Shown in pieces: positions 41,502 to 51,216 of a stretch of DNA of 64,000 bases (position 1 is the first letter of the stretch; each line of letters opens with the position of its first letter). The translations under genes and the position numbers were made by a program. The stretch covers positions 1 through 64,000 of the forward strand of contig NZ_WNDO01000011.1 of assembly GCF_009912395.1 (NCBI RefSeq), given 5' to 3'. Source of the DNA: Luteibacter sp. Lineage in GTDB: Bacteria > Pseudomonadota > Gammaproteobacteria > Xanthomonadales > Rhodanobacteraceae. The notes under the pieces are model-generated. The model searched no databases and was not told the DNA's origin. It saw nothing but the letters and a program-made list of their open reading frames with translations.

Positions 41502-44138
41502 TCAGCCGGCTTCGTCACCCGAGCGGAAGGCGATCCATGCGCCCACCATCGCCGATACGTAGGGAATGGACTGGGCCGCGAGGATGAATATCCACAACGT
41601 GCTCTCGACGTAGCTGGTGCCGTAGTGCGTGGCCATGCCGATGATCGCCAGCAGCAGCGCCACGGCCATCAGCACCTCTTCACGCACGGGGCTGAAAGCG
41701 GCGAAGCTGCTGCCACCCATGCGGCGGCTCTTCGCAGTGACGACGAAGGCCGTCTTCTCGCGGGTCAAGCCATGCAGGATACCGCGCGCGATGGCATGCG
41801 ACAGGCCCATGCTGGCCACGGAGGCCATGAGGGTGTCGTACCAGCTGCATGGGACACGGGCGCGATAGAGCACCACGCCGAAAATCGCCTTGGCGAAGAA
41901 GAAGCCGATCACGGGGATCAGGAACAACTGCATCGGCAGGTTGAAGTAATCCGGCGCCGCGATCATGCCGGCCGTCCACAGCAGGCCCATCATCGTGAAC
42001 ACGTAGTGCAGCGCGTCGGCGAACCAGCTGAACCAGCCGGTGAGGAAGTGGAAGCGCTGGCCGGCGCTGAGCGGGCCCTTGCGGGTCATCCAGCTCCAGC
42101 GACCCTTGAGGATCTGCATGGCGCCGAAGGCCCAACGGTAGCGCTGGCTCTTGTACGCCTTGAAGTCGGCGGGGGTGAGGCCCTTGCCCATCAGTTCGTC
42201 GACGTACACCAGCTCGTAGCCCGCGTGCATCAGGCGCAGGCCCAGCTCGGCGTCTTCGCAGATCGTCCACTCCGACCAGCCGCCGGTGCCTTCCAGCGCC
42301 GAGCGACGCACCATGGTCATGGTGCCGTGCTGGATGATCGCGTTGCGTTCGTTGCGATGGTGCATGCCGATGCGGAAGAAGCCGTCGTATTCCCAGGCCG
42401 TCATGCGGCGGAAACGGTTCTTCTCGAAATCGCGGTGGGCCTGCGGGCACTGCACGACGGCCACCTTGGCATCGTGGAAGTAGCCGGTAAGCGTGGATAG
42501 CCAGTCCTCGCGCACGACGTAGTCGGCATCGATGACCGCGACCACTTCGGCACGCTCGTCCGTGGCGGTGAGGCCGAAGTTGAGCGCGCCGGCCTTGTAG
42601 CCGGGCCAGGGTTCCAGATGGAAGAAGCGGAACTTGGGACCGAGCTTGGCGCAGTACTCCTCCACCGGCTTCCAGACGTTCGGATCCTTGGTGTTGTTGT
42701 CCAGCACCAGCACCTCGAAATTCTCGTAGTCGAGGGCGGCCAGCGAGTCGAGGGTGATCTGCACCATCTCCGGCGGCTCGTTGTGGCAAGCCAGGTGGAT
42801 GGATACGAAGGGCTGCCTCTCGACCGGATCAGGTGGCAGCATGCCTGCGTGGCGTATCCAGCTGCGTCGCCAGAGCACTTCGGTGAACTCGAAGCCGTTG
42901 ATGAGCAGGATGCCGAGGATCGCCACCTGCGCAGGGAACAGCAGGATCAGCATCGCCCAGTCGAACGGGCTCAGGTAGAAATTGAAGGGCAGGGTGGCCG
43001 ACCAGACGATCAGGCCACAGGCCAGCTGCACCAGGCCCATGAAGAACAGGCGGCCGGTGAGCTTGAAGCGGCGGAAGCGGCTGGCGAACCACACCATGGG
43101 CACGAAGGCCAGCAGGGAGGCGGCAATGGCCTTCCACGGCCACTTCACGTCTTCGGTGACCGGGCCGGTGAAGGGGAATTTCAGCTGGCGGTTGGCGTCG
43201 AACATGCCCCAGTAAGCGCCGGTACGACCTTCGCCGAGGTTTTCCTTCCAGGGCTGGTCGATGGCTTCGAGCACGTAGTAGTCGTCGATGCCCTTGCGCT
43301 TGGCAACGTTGAAGAACTCACGCAGGAAGATCGCCTCGTTCGACACGCTGGGATACGCGTACTTGTAGCGATCGCCGTTCGACGGCCAGCCCACCTCGCC
43401 GATGACCACATGCTTGCCGGGAAACGTGCGCACCAGGGTCTGGTAGGTGCCGTCCGAGTTGTTGCTGCCATCGGGGTTGCGCGTGCCGATGGAGTCGGCA
43501 ACGCCGGCATGCACCTCGATGCCGTTCCAGTAGGGGAACAGGTGGACGGTGATGAAATCGACGTGGTTGGCCAGCTCAGGATTCTGCATCCAGACGTAGG
43601 ACGGCTCGGCGATGGACACCGGCTGGCGTACGGCGGCGCGCACGCGGTCGAGGTAGCTCATCATCTGTTCCGGCGTGAGGTCGCCACGGAACAGCACCTC
43701 GTTGCCGACGATGACGCGGCTGATGGTCTTCGGATAGCGATGCGCCTGGGCGATCAGGGCCTCGATCTCGCGCTCGTTGTTCTCAAGGCGCTTGTCGATC
43801 TGGGCGCCGGCCATGACGTCGAGGCCGTCCTTGTCGGCCAGGCGGATCGTCTGCGGGTTCTCCAGCATCGAGTACGTGCGGATGCGCGGCGAGTACTTCT
43901 TGACCAGCTGCAGATCCTTGTCGATCTCCGCGTCCGAGGACACGTCGCCCTTCATGGGGTTCTGGTAGCGCTGGTAGGCCGTGAAGGCGAAGCCGGAGAT
44001 CGGCTGTTTCCAGTCTTCCGGGCCGTTGGGCAGGTTGGCGACGTACCACAGGCCGACATTCAGCGCGGCGACGAGGATCGCGAGGATCAGCGCGGCGAGG
44101 ATCGGGTGGCTCTTTTCGGTCTTGGTTGCGGCGCTCAA
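41502..44138 (-). CDS. GH17-GT2 beta-glucan synthase (NdvB-like)
   Basis: The 878-residue membrane protein has an N-terminal helix, a GH17-like domain (about 65-320; IAEPSYVWMQNPEL, IGEVGWPSNGDRYKY), then several helices around a family-2 processive glycosyltransferase domain (about 420-680). The synthase motifs are AVIDADYVVRED, TICEDAELGLRL and QRYRW (the QxxRW signature). This fusion resembles enzymes that make beta-1,3/1,6-glucans. Start: no ATG fits. The TTG at 44138 has GGGGA six bases upstream and is preferred to a TTG at 44177. UDP-glucose is the expected donor; the product and its export are not known. Confidence 0.87.
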   Translation of the reverse strand: MSAATKTEKSHPILAALILAILVAALNVGLWYVANLPNGPEDWKQPISGFAFTAYQRYQNPMKGDVSSDAEIDKDLQLVKKYSPRIRTYSMLENPQTIRLADKDGLDVMAGAQIDKRLENNEREIEALIAQAHRYPKTISRVIVGNEVLFRGDLTPEQMMSYLDRVRAAVRQPVSIAEPSYVWMQNPELANHVDFITVHLFPYWNGIEVHAGVADSIGTRNPDGSNNSDGTYQTLVRTFPGKHVVIGEVGWPSNGDRYKYAYPSVSNEAIFLREFFNVAKRKGIDDYYVLEAIDQPWKENLGEGRTGAYWGMFDANRQLKFPFTGPVTEDVKWPWKAIAASLLAFVPMVWFASRFRRFKLTGRLFFMGLVQLACGLIVWSATLPFNFYLSPFDWAMLILLFPAQVAILGILLINGFEFTEVLWRRSWIRHAGMLPPDPVERQPFVSIHLACHNEPPEMVQITLDSLAALDYENFEVLVLDNNTKDPNVWKPVEEYCAKLGPKFRFFHLEPWPGYKAGALNFGLTATDERAEVVAVIDADYVVREDWLSTLTGYFHDAKVAVVQCPQAHRDFEKNRFRRMTAWEYDGFFRIGMHHRNERNAIIQHGTMTMVRRSALEGTGGWSEWTICEDAELGLRLMHAGYELVYVDELMGKGLTPADFKAYKSQRYRWAFGAMQILKGRWSWMTRKGPLSAGQRFHFLTGWFSWFADALHYVFTMMGLLWTAGMIAAPDYFNLPMQLFLIPVIGFFFAKAIFGVVLYRARVPCSWYDTLMASVASMGLSHAIARGILHGLTREKTAFVVTAKSRRMGGSSFAAFSPVREEVLMAVALLLAIIGMATHYGTSYVESTLWIFILAAQSIPYVSAMVGAWIAFRSGDEAG

Positions 44139-44203
44139 AACAATCCCCGGACCGGTCGGCCCCCGAGTGGATCTCAATGACGAGGTAACCGGGGGAGCTT
44201 AAC

Positions 44204-44257
44204 GAACGGTGAGGGATGGCTCAACGTCGGGCTGAACGGACGGTCAGGGATAGCTCA
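44204..44257. repeat. Imperfect direct repeat upstream of glucan synthase
   Basis: GAACGGTGAGGGATGGCTCA (44204-44223) recurs as GAACGGACGGTCAGGGATAGCTCA (44234-44257, four bases longer). It lies in the upstream region of the glucan synthase gene and may be a tandem regulator site. No known regulator is recognised. Confidence 0.4.
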
Positions 44258-44265
44258 GGCCCCTT

Positions 44266-44332
44266 GTAGGAGCGCGCCCTGCGCGCGACCGTTTGTCGCG
44301 AAAGGTGGGTCGCGCGCAGGGCGCGCTCCTAC
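44266..44332. repeat. REP inverted pair (CCC variant)
   Basis: Exact 25-base arms, 44266-44290 and 44308-44332, each starting GTAGGAGCGCGC, but with CCCTGC in place of CTTGC in the core. They lie between the glucan synthase gene and the dps terminator. Confidence 0.88.
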
Positions 44333-44340
44333 ACAAGAAA

Positions 44341-44367
44341 GCCGCCGCCCTGGGGCGGCGGCTTTTT
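44341..44367. terminator. Terminator of dps
   Basis: GCCGCCGCC and GGCGGCGGC form a perfect 9-base stem around CTGG. TTTTT follows on the right, and TTTCTT follows when read leftward, so it works in both directions. It is 17 bases after the dps stop. Confidence 0.8.
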
Positions 44368-44383
44368 CACGGTTACTTAACGC

Positions 44384-44857
44384 TTACTTGAGCAGCGAGC
44401 GGAGCATCCACGCGGTCTTCTCGTGGGCCTTCAGGCGGCCGGTGACCATATCGGCGGTGCCTTCGTCGCCCACCTTGTCGGCGACCTTGATCACTTCGCG
44501 AGCGGTCGCGGCGGCGATGTCATGGCCGTCGACCGGCTGGGAGACCATGTCCTTCCAGTCCGGCACGCCGGCTTCTTCCTTGATCTTGGTGAGCTTGCCG
44601 AACTCGGCGTAGGAGCCCGGGGCGTACACGTCGAGGATGCGGATACGCTCGGCGACTTCGTCGACGGCGAGCCACAGCTCGTTGTACTGGGTCTCGAACA
44701 TGGTGTGCAGGCTGTTGAAATGCGGACCGGTCACGTTCCAGTGGAACTTGTGGGTCTTCAGATACAGGGTATAGGTGTCGGCGAGAAGCTTGGACAGCTC
44801 CTTGGCGGACGCATCGCGGTCTTTCTTGTCGATGCCGATATCGATCTGCTTGGCCAT
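44384..44857 (-). CDS. dps: DNA-binding ferritin-like protein Dps
   Basis: This 157-residue Dps protein forms dodecamers that store iron and protect DNA against peroxide by oxidising Fe(II) with H2O2. The ferroxidase residues lie in [20 protein letters not shown], followed by [15 protein letters not shown]. The N-terminal tail is Lys/Asp-rich, which fits DNA binding in some Dps. It is a single gene with its own terminator and divergent from hrpA. The shared upstream region has an OxyR-like arrangement, which would fit oxidative-stress control. Confidence 0.95.
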   Translation of the reverse strand: MAKQIDIGIDKKDRDASAKELSKLLADTYTLYLKTHKFHWNVTGPHFNSLHTMFETQYNELWLAVDEVAERIRILDVYAPGSYAEFGKLTKIKEEAGVPDWKDMVSQPVDGHDIAAATAREVIKVADKVGDEGTADMVTGRLKAHEKTAWMLRSLLK

Positions 44858-44917
44858 GTTTCGACTCTCCGTGGGGTTCTGGATAGAAATTTTAACGAGC
44901 GGTCCGGTTCACGTGAA

Positions 44918-44954
44918 ATGAAACGTTTCGATCCCATTGATAGACGCACGCTAT
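44918..44954. promoter_or_regulatory. OxyR-like site between dps and hrpA
   Basis: Four tetranucleotides stand seven bases apart: ATGA (44918), CGAT (44929), ATAG (44940) and CTAT (44951). The last two match the OxyR consensus ATAG-N7-CTAT exactly and the first two partly. A separate palindrome GAAACGTTTC sits at 44920-44929. OxyR control of dps is known in other bacteria; here it is inferred. Confidence 0.4.
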
Positions 44955-44967
44955 TATTTGCGTTCCC

Positions 44968-47900
44968 ATGAGCATCTCTACAACCCCCTCCCGCCCCGCA
45001 TCCCCCCCGCCGCGCCTGAAAGAGCTGCGCGACGCGTTGTCGCAGGTATCGAGCCGTGACTTCGGTCGCCTGCTCGGCCGCTGGCGCGGACTGTCGCGCA
45101 AGCCGGATCCGGCGAAGCTCGACGCGCTGGCCGCCGACATCGCCACGTCGATGGGCAGGCGCGCCGCGCGCGCCGCTTCCAAGCCGGCCATCACCGTGGA
45201 CGCGTCGTTGCCGATCGCCGCCCGCGCCGAGGACATCGTCAAGCTCATCCGCGACCACCAGGTCGTGGTGATCGCCGGCGAGACCGGCTCGGGCAAGACC
45301 ACCCAGTTGCCGAAGCTGTGCCTTGCCGCCGGTCGCGGCGAAGCCGGCCTGATCGGCTGCACCCAGCCACGCCGCCTGGCCGCCCGCTCGGTGGCGACGC
45401 GCGTGGCCGAGGAACTGGGCAGCCCCATCGGCGAGAAGGTGGGCTTCCAGGTCCGCTTCACCGAGAAGGTGTCCGACCATGCGCTGGTGAAGTTCATGAC
45501 CGACGGCATCCTGCTGGCGGAGACCCAGTCCGATCCTTGGTTGTCGGCCTACGACACGATCATCATCGACGAGGCCCACGAGCGCAGCCTCAACATCGAC
45601 TTCCTGCTGGGCTACCTCAAGCGGCTGGCCGAGCGGCGCCCCGACCTCAAGATTATCGTCACCTCGGCGACCATCGACACCGAGCGCTTCGCGACCCATT
45701 TCGGCGACGCGCCCGTGGTCGCGGTGGAGGGGCGCACCTACCCCGTGGAGGTCCGTTATCGGCCCCCGGGTGAGCGCGGCGACGGCAATCTCGCCCAGCA
45801 GATCGCCGACGCGATGGACGAGATCACCCGCGAAGATCCGCGTGGCGACGTGCTGGTGTTCCTGCCCGGCGAACGCGAGATCCGCGACACCCACCTCCTG
45901 CTCTCGCGCAAGCAGTACCGCGAGACCGAGGTGCTGGCCCTGTATGCGCGCCTCTCGGCCAACGAGCAGGATCGCGTGTTCAAGCCGGGTCCGAAGCGGC
46001 GCATCGTGCTTGCCACCAACGTCGCGGAAACCTCGCTGACGGTGCCGCGCATCCGCTACGTGGTGGACTCGGGCACGGCGCGCGTGAAGCGCTACAGTCA
46101 GCGTGGCCAGCTCGAACGCTTGCATATCGAACCGATTTCCCAGGCCGCCGCCAACCAGCGCAAGGGCCGCTGCGGTCGCGTGGGGCCGGGCATCTGCTAC
46201 CGCCTCTACGACGAGACGGATTTCAGCCTGCGCCCGGAATACACGGATCCGGAGCTGCTGCGCTCATCGCTGGCCAACGTCATCCTGCGCATGCTGGCGC
46301 TGGACTTGGGCGAAGTGGACGATTTCCCGTTCCTGGAAGCGCCGGACCCGCGCGTGGTGGCCGATGGCTACCGTCGCCTGGCGGAGATCGGCGCCATCGA
46401 CGACGATCGTCGCCTCACCGAGATCGGCCGCACTGTCGCGCGCTTGCCCATCGACGTGCAGCTGGCGCGCATGCTGGTGGAGGCCCGTCGCCTGGGCAGC
46501 CTGGCCGACCTTCTGACCATCGTCGCCTTCCTCAGCATTCAGGATCCGCGCGAGCGGCCGCCGGAGGCCCGGGGGCAGGCCGATGCGGCGCATGCCCAGT
46601 TCGCGGACCCCAAGTCGGACTTCGTCGGTGTGGTGAACCTGTGGAAGGCCTACCTGGCCTCCGCTGAGGAACTCACCTCCTCGAAGCTGCGCGACTGGTG
46701 CTCGCGCAACTTCCTCAGCTTCATGCGCATGCGCGAGTGGCGCGAGCTGCATCGCCAGCTGGTGCTGGTGACGCGCGACCTCGGTTGGGACAAGGTTGAG
46801 CAACCTCCTGTAGGAGCGCGTCTTGCGCGCGACCCGTCGGAGCAAGGCCCGGCACGTCGAGGGAAAGACCGCCGCCCTGCCACGAGCGCCGTCGAGGTCC
46901 CTGTCGCGCGCAAGGCGCGCTCCTACAGTGATACGGCGCCGCTGGAAGGTGACGCCTTGTTCGAGGCGATGCATCGCAGCCTGCTTGCCGGCCTGCCCAC
47001 GCAGGTGGGCCACAAGGACGAGAAGGGCGTATTCCGTGGCACTCGCGAGCGCCGTTTCCAGGTGTTCCCCGGCTCCGCGCTGTCCAAGGCGCCGCCGGCC
47101 TGGATCTTCGCCGCGCAGATCCTCGATATCGGCGGCAAGGTGTGGGCGATGATGTGCGCCCGCGTCGATCCGGCGTGGGTCGAGTCGCAGGGCGCGCATC
47201 TGGTGCGTTCGACGGCGCGCGATCCGCACTGGTCGCGCAAGCGCGGCACCGTGGTCGCCTACGAGCAGGTCACGCTGTTCGGCCTGGTGCTGGTCGAGCG
47301 CCGCCCGGTGACCTTCCATCGCCAGGACCCGGCGCTGGCCCACGCTATCTTCGTCCGCGAGGGCCTGGTGCGCGGTGACCTCGATAGCCGTGCCGATTTC
47401 GTGCGCGCCAACGCGCGCGTGCTGGAACAGGCCCACGACATCGAGGCCAAGCAGCGTCGTGCCGGCCTGTTGCGTTCCGACGAGGCCCTGGCCGCCTTCT
47501 TCGACGGCAAGCTGCCGGAAAGCGTCGCCGACACGCGCGCGCTCGACGCCTGGTACCGCAAGGCGGCGCCGGGCGAACAGGCCGCATTACGCTGGACGCT
47601 GGCGGATGTGATGGACAGCGGTGCGGGCCTCGACCCGAAGGCCTTCCCGGCGTCGCTGGACATCGGCCAGCATCGCTATCGCCTGGAATACCGCTTCGTG
47701 CCGGGCGATCCGGCCGATGGCGTCACCATCCAAGTGCCGCTGGCCTTCCTCAATGCCTTGCCTGCCGCGCGCTGCGAATGGCTGGTCGGTGGACTGCTGG
47801 TGGACAAGGTGGCGGAACTGATCCGCGCCTTGCCCAAGGCGCTGCGCCGCAACTTCGTACCCGCGCCCGACTTTGCCAAGGCCTTCTCCGAGGCCGAGAC

Positions 47901-48993
47901 GCCCCGCGACGAGCCGCTGGTGAAGGCGCTGGCTACCTTCCTCAAGCGCACCACGGGCGTGGACATCGACGCCTCCGCGTTCGCCGATGCGGAGGCTCCG
48001 GCGCACCTGCTGATGCGCTATCGCGTGCACGACGAGAACGGTCGCACGGTGGCCGAAGGGCGCGACCTGGCGGCGATCCGCGCGCAATGGGAAGGCCGTG
48101 CGCGCGAGGCGTTCTCGCGCAAGACCGATATCGAGCTTACCCGCGAGGACATCGTGGCGTGGGACTTTGAGGCGATCCCGCGTGAAGTGCGTTCCGAGGG
48201 TGGCCTGAAGGCCTATCCCGCGCTGGTCGATCTTGGCGAAGCCGTGGCGCTGCGCGTGTTCGAGCGTGCCGACGAAGCGGCCGAGGCGCATGTCGGTGGC
48301 GTGGAACGCCTATTGCGCCAGGCCCTCGCGCCGGAGTTCAAGCGTGCAAGGCGACAGTTGCCCATCGGCAATCCGTTGTCGCTGAAATATGCGCCGCTCG
48401 GTAGCGTCGACGGCTTGCGCGAGGACCTGGTGGAAGGCGGGTTCGCCGACCTGCTCGCCACCCACAAGCTCGACGTGCGTACGCAAGGCGAATTCGATGC
48501 CTTGCGCACGGAACTGGGCCGCGAACTGTTCGGCGCCGCGATGGAGCGGCAGAAGCTCGCCGAACCCATCATCGAGGCCCAGGCCGAGCTGAAGCCCTGG
48601 ATGGAGCCGCCGTTGATGGGCTTCGCCAAGGCCAGCTACGACGACCTGCGCGAGCAGTTGGTGGCGTTGATGCAGCCAGGCTTCCTGCGCGAATTGCCGA
48701 CGGCGCGGCTGGCGCATTTCGCTCGTTACCTCAAGGCGATGCGTTTGCGTGGCGAACGCTTGCGCCAGGACCCGCAGCGCGATCAGTCGCGTATGCTGCA
48801 GGTGCTGCCGTACTGGCGGGCGCTGCTCAACGGCGGCGGTACCGCCTGGGACGCGCATGCGTGGAGCGAACTGCGCTGGCTGTTGGAAGAATGGCGTGTC
48901 TCGCTGTTCGCGCAGGATTTGAAGACCGCCGAGCCCGTATCGGCCAAGCGGTTGGCGCGCGCATTGGAATCGGCCGAGGCGGCGACACGATGA
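44968..48993 (+). CDS. hrpA: ATP-dependent RNA helicase HrpA with internal REP insertion
   Basis: The 1341-residue DEAH-box helicase remodels RNA, including stalled ribosome complexes in E. coli. It has Walker A GETGSGKTTQ near residue 109, DEAHERSLN as motif II, and the ratchet, OB-fold and long C-terminal domains of HrpA. At 46810-46926 a REP pair lies in frame (117 bases, 39 codons), after the DLGWDKVE stretch at about residue 612; this gives an Arg/Pro/Ala-rich insert that related proteins lack at this point. The frame stays intact, so the protein is probably active. Its last codon overlaps the relA start by four bases. Confidence 0.93.
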   Translation: MSISTTPSRPASPPPRLKELRDALSQVSSRDFGRLLGRWRGLSRKPDPAKLDALAADIATSMGRRAARAASKPAITVDASLPIAARAEDIVKLIRDHQVVVIAGETGSGKTTQLPKLCLAAGRGEAGLIGCTQPRRLAARSVATRVAEELGSPIGEKVGFQVRFTEKVSDHALVKFMTDGILLAETQSDPWLSAYDTIIIDEAHERSLNIDFLLGYLKRLAERRPDLKIIVTSATIDTERFATHFGDAPVVAVEGRTYPVEVRYRPPGERGDGNLAQQIADAMDEITREDPRGDVLVFLPGEREIRDTHLLLSRKQYRETEVLALYARLSANEQDRVFKPGPKRRIVLATNVAETSLTVPRIRYVVDSGTARVKRYSQRGQLERLHIEPISQAAANQRKGRCGRVGPGICYRLYDETDFSLRPEYTDPELLRSSLANVILRMLALDLGEVDDFPFLEAPDPRVVADGYRRLAEIGAIDDDRRLTEIGRTVARLPIDVQLARMLVEARRLGSLADLLTIVAFLSIQDPRERPPEARGQADAAHAQFADPKSDFVGVVNLWKAYLASAEELTSSKLRDWCSRNFLSFMRMREWRELHRQLVLVTRDLGWDKVEQPPVGARLARDPSEQGPARRGKDRRPATSAVEVPVARKARSYSDTAPLEGDALFEAMHRSLLAGLPTQVGHKDEKGVFRGTRERRFQVFPGSALSKAPPAWIFAAQILDIGGKVWAMMCARVDPAWVESQGAHLVRSTARDPHWSRKRGTVVAYEQVTLFGLVLVERRPVTFHRQDPALAHAIFVREGLVRGDLDSRADFVRANARVLEQAHDIEAKQRRAGLLRSDEALAAFFDGKLPESVADTRALDAWYRKAAPGEQAALRWTLADVMDSGAGLDPKAFPASLDIGQHRYRLEYRFVPGDPADGVTIQVPLAFLNALPAARCEWLVGGLLVDKVAELIRALPKALRRNFVPAPDFAKAFSEAETPRDEPLVKALATFLKRTTGVDIDASAFADAEAPAHLLMRYRVHDENGRTVAEGRDLAAIRAQWEGRAREAFSRKTDIELTREDIVAWDFEAIPREVRSEGGLKAYPALVDLGEAVALRVFERADEAAEAHVGGVERLLRQALAPEFKRARRQLPIGNPLSLKYAPLGSVDGLREDLVEGGFADLLATHKLDVRTQGEFDALRTELGRELFGAAMERQKLAEPIIEAQAELKPWMEPPLMGFAKASYDDLREQLVALMQPGFLRELPTARLAHFARYLKAMRLRGERLRQDPQRDQSRMLQVLPYWRALLNGGGTAWDAHAWSELRWLLEEWRVSLFAQDLKTAEPVSAKRLARALESAEAATR
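46810..46926 (+). repeat. REP inverted pair inside hrpA coding region
   Basis: The left arm begins at 46810 with GTAGGAGCGCGTCTTGCGCG and the right arm ends at 46926; the arms match except one base. The whole unit is 117 bases, a multiple of three, and carries no stop in the hrpA frame. REP elements are normally excluded from genes. Confidence 0.9.
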
Positions 48994-51101
48994 AGACGGC
49001 GAAAGAGGCGACGACCAGCGACGCGAAGACGCCGCTCACCGAAGCGGCACGCGAGGCATGCGCGGTGCTGCCGGTGGCCGCGCGCGCCGAAGGCGAAACC
49101 GTCATCGAACTGCTGCGCCTGCTCGGGTGCGACGACGAAACCTGTGCCTCGGCGCTGTGGTTCTTGCTGATGCGTGGCATGCCCGGTGCCGCCGACGAAG
49201 CGATGGCCAGCTGGGCACCGACCCTGCGCCGTCTGGTGGACGGGCAGGGCGAGGCCGAGAAGGTCTGGGCGTTGCACGCGCAGCGTGGCAAGGCGAGCGG
49301 GGCCGAGGGCCTGCGCCGCCTGCTGCTGGCGATCATCCGCGACCTGCGCGTGGTGTTCGTACTGCTCGCCCGCCAACTGGCGGCGATGCGCACGGCGATG
49401 TCCCTGCCGGACCACGAGCGCCGCGAACTGGCCCAGCTCACCTCGGATATCCATGCACCGCTGGCGAACCGCCTCGGTATCTGGCAGCTCAAGTGGGAGC
49501 TGGAAGACCTCGCGTTCCGCTACCTGGAGCCGGATACCTACCGCCGCATCGCGCGCCTGCTCGACGAGCGTCGCACGGATCGCGAGCGCTTCATCGCCGA
49601 CAGCCTCGCGCAGCTGCGCGACGTGCTCGAAGAATCGGGCATCCGCGCCGACCTGGCGGGTCGTCCCAAGCACATCTTCTCCATCTGGAAGAAGATGAAG
49701 AAGAAGGGGTTGGAGTTTTCCGACCTCTACGACATCCGCGCGGTACGCATCCTCGTGGATAACGTGGCCGACTGCTACGCCGCGCTGGGCCTGGTGCATA
49801 GTCTGTGGCCGCACCTGCCGGGCGAGTTCGACGACTACGTGGCCCGACCCAAGGGCAACGGCTATCGCTCGCTGCATACCGCCGTATTGGGCCCGGAAGG
49901 CAAGACGCTGGAAGTGCAGATCCGTACGCACGAGATGCACCGCGCCAACGAACTGGGCGTGGCCGCGCACTGGCGCTACAAGGAAGGCGGCGGTGCCGAC
50001 GCGGAGTTCGAGGCGAAGATCGCCTGGATGCGCAAGCTGCTGGAACCGCGTGGCGAAGGTGAGGACGACACCGACCTCGCCGCCGGTTTCGCCACCGAGC
50101 TGATGGAAGACCGCGTGTACGTGCTTTCGCCCAAGGGCGAGGTCATCGACATGCCACGCGGCGCCACCGTGCTCGACTTCGCGTACCACATCCATACCGA
50201 GGTCGGTCATCGCTGCCGGGGCGCCAAGCTCAACGGCCGCATCGTGCCGCTGACCACCTCGCCGCGCAGCGGCGACCGCGTGGAAATCCTCACGACCAAG
50301 GTCTCCGAGCCGAGTCGCGACTGGCTGTCGTCGCATCACGGTTACCTCAACACCACGCGAGCGAAGGAGAAGGTCCGCTCGTGGTTCCGTCGCACGGCGC
50401 ACGATGCCAACGTGGCGGCGGGCAAGCTGGCGCTGGAAAAGGAACTGCGCCGCCTCGCGGTGGACGATGTGGACCTGGCGAAGCTCGCCACCACGTTCCG
50501 CCTGAAGACGGTGGAAGAACTGTTCATCACCGTCGCGCTGGGCGAGGTCAGTCTCGGCCAGGTGGCGCGCGCGTTACAGGAGCCGGTGACGCCGGAGGTC
50601 ACGCAGTCGGCCTCGCCGGTCGCCTCACGTGGCGCGCAGCACGATCGCGGTGCGCTATCGATCGAGGGCGTGGGCAACCTGCTGACGACCCTGGCGCGGT
50701 GCTGCCAGCCGCTGCCGGGCGATCCGGTGCGCGGTTTCATCACCCGCGGGCGCGGCGTGTCGGTGCATCGGGCCGATTGCGCATCGCTGTCCCGCCTGGC
50801 CCGCAAGGATCCCGATCGCGTGATCGAGGTGAGCTGGGGCAGGGTGGAGGTGCAGAACTACGAAGTGGACATCGAGCTGCGTGGTTACGACCGCAAGGGC
50901 CTGCAGAAGGATGTTGCCACCACCATCAGCAACGTCGGCCCGCATATCGTGGCGTCGTCGAGCCGCGTGCACGTGCGCACGGGCGAGGTGGAAATGCGCT
51001 TCACGCTACGGGTGAAGGACTACGAGCAGCTGTCGATGTTGCTGGGCCGCTTGACGGCCTTGCCGAACGTGACGGATGCCCGGAGGGTCGGGGGGCGATA
51101 G
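48990..51101 (+). CDS. relA: GTP pyrophosphokinase RelA
   Basis: The 703-residue protein makes (p)ppGpp in amino acid starvation. The N-terminal hydrolase-like domain has lost its HD metal pair, so it cannot degrade ppGpp. The synthetase domain follows (about 225-345), with GEFDDYVARPKGNGYRSLH; the EFDD motif marks RelA rather than SpoT. Then come the TGS domain (VYVLSPKGEVIDMPRGATV) and, at the C-terminus, an ACT domain. The ATG at 48990 overlaps the hrpA stop (ATGA). No SpoT-type gene is in the window. Ribosome-dependent activation is known for the family. Confidence 0.95.
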   Translation: MKTAKEATTSDAKTPLTEAAREACAVLPVAARAEGETVIELLRLLGCDDETCASALWFLLMRGMPGAADEAMASWAPTLRRLVDGQGEAEKVWALHAQRGKASGAEGLRRLLLAIIRDLRVVFVLLARQLAAMRTAMSLPDHERRELAQLTSDIHAPLANRLGIWQLKWELEDLAFRYLEPDTYRRIARLLDERRTDRERFIADSLAQLRDVLEESGIRADLAGRPKHIFSIWKKMKKKGLEFSDLYDIRAVRILVDNVADCYAALGLVHSLWPHLPGEFDDYVARPKGNGYRSLHTAVLGPEGKTLEVQIRTHEMHRANELGVAAHWRYKEGGGADAEFEAKIAWMRKLLEPRGEGEDDTDLAAGFATELMEDRVYVLSPKGEVIDMPRGATVLDFAYHIHTEVGHRCRGAKLNGRIVPLTTSPRSGDRVEILTTKVSEPSRDWLSSHHGYLNTTRAKEKVRSWFRRTAHDANVAAGKLALEKELRRLAVDDVDLAKLATTFRLKTVEELFITVALGEVSLGQVARALQEPVTPEVTQSASPVASRGAQHDRGALSIEGVGNLLTTLARCCQPLPGDPVRGFITRGRGVSVHRADCASLSRLARKDPDRVIEVSWGRVEVQNYEVDIELRGYDRKGLQKDVATTISNVGPHIVASSSRVHVRTGEVEMRFTLRVKDYEQLSMLLGRLTALPNVTDARRVGGR

Positions 51102-51130
51102 GCCCCCCACCCGCCGTGTTTCATCACCGT

Positions 51131-51208
51131 GATCGCGCGCAAGCGCGCTCCTACAGGCGGTTCTGATAACGCCACACCGCTGTTGTAGGAGCGCGCTTGC
51201 GCGCGACC
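51131..51208. repeat. REP pair, heads inward
   Basis: A right-type arm (51131-51154, ending CGCTCCTAC) is followed by a left-type arm (51185-51208, starting GTAGGAGC), separated by 30 bases. The order is opposite to that of the other loci, with the GTAGG heads facing inward. It lies between the convergent relA and yggT genes. Confidence 0.85.
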
Positions 51209-51216
51209 CTAGGGCC

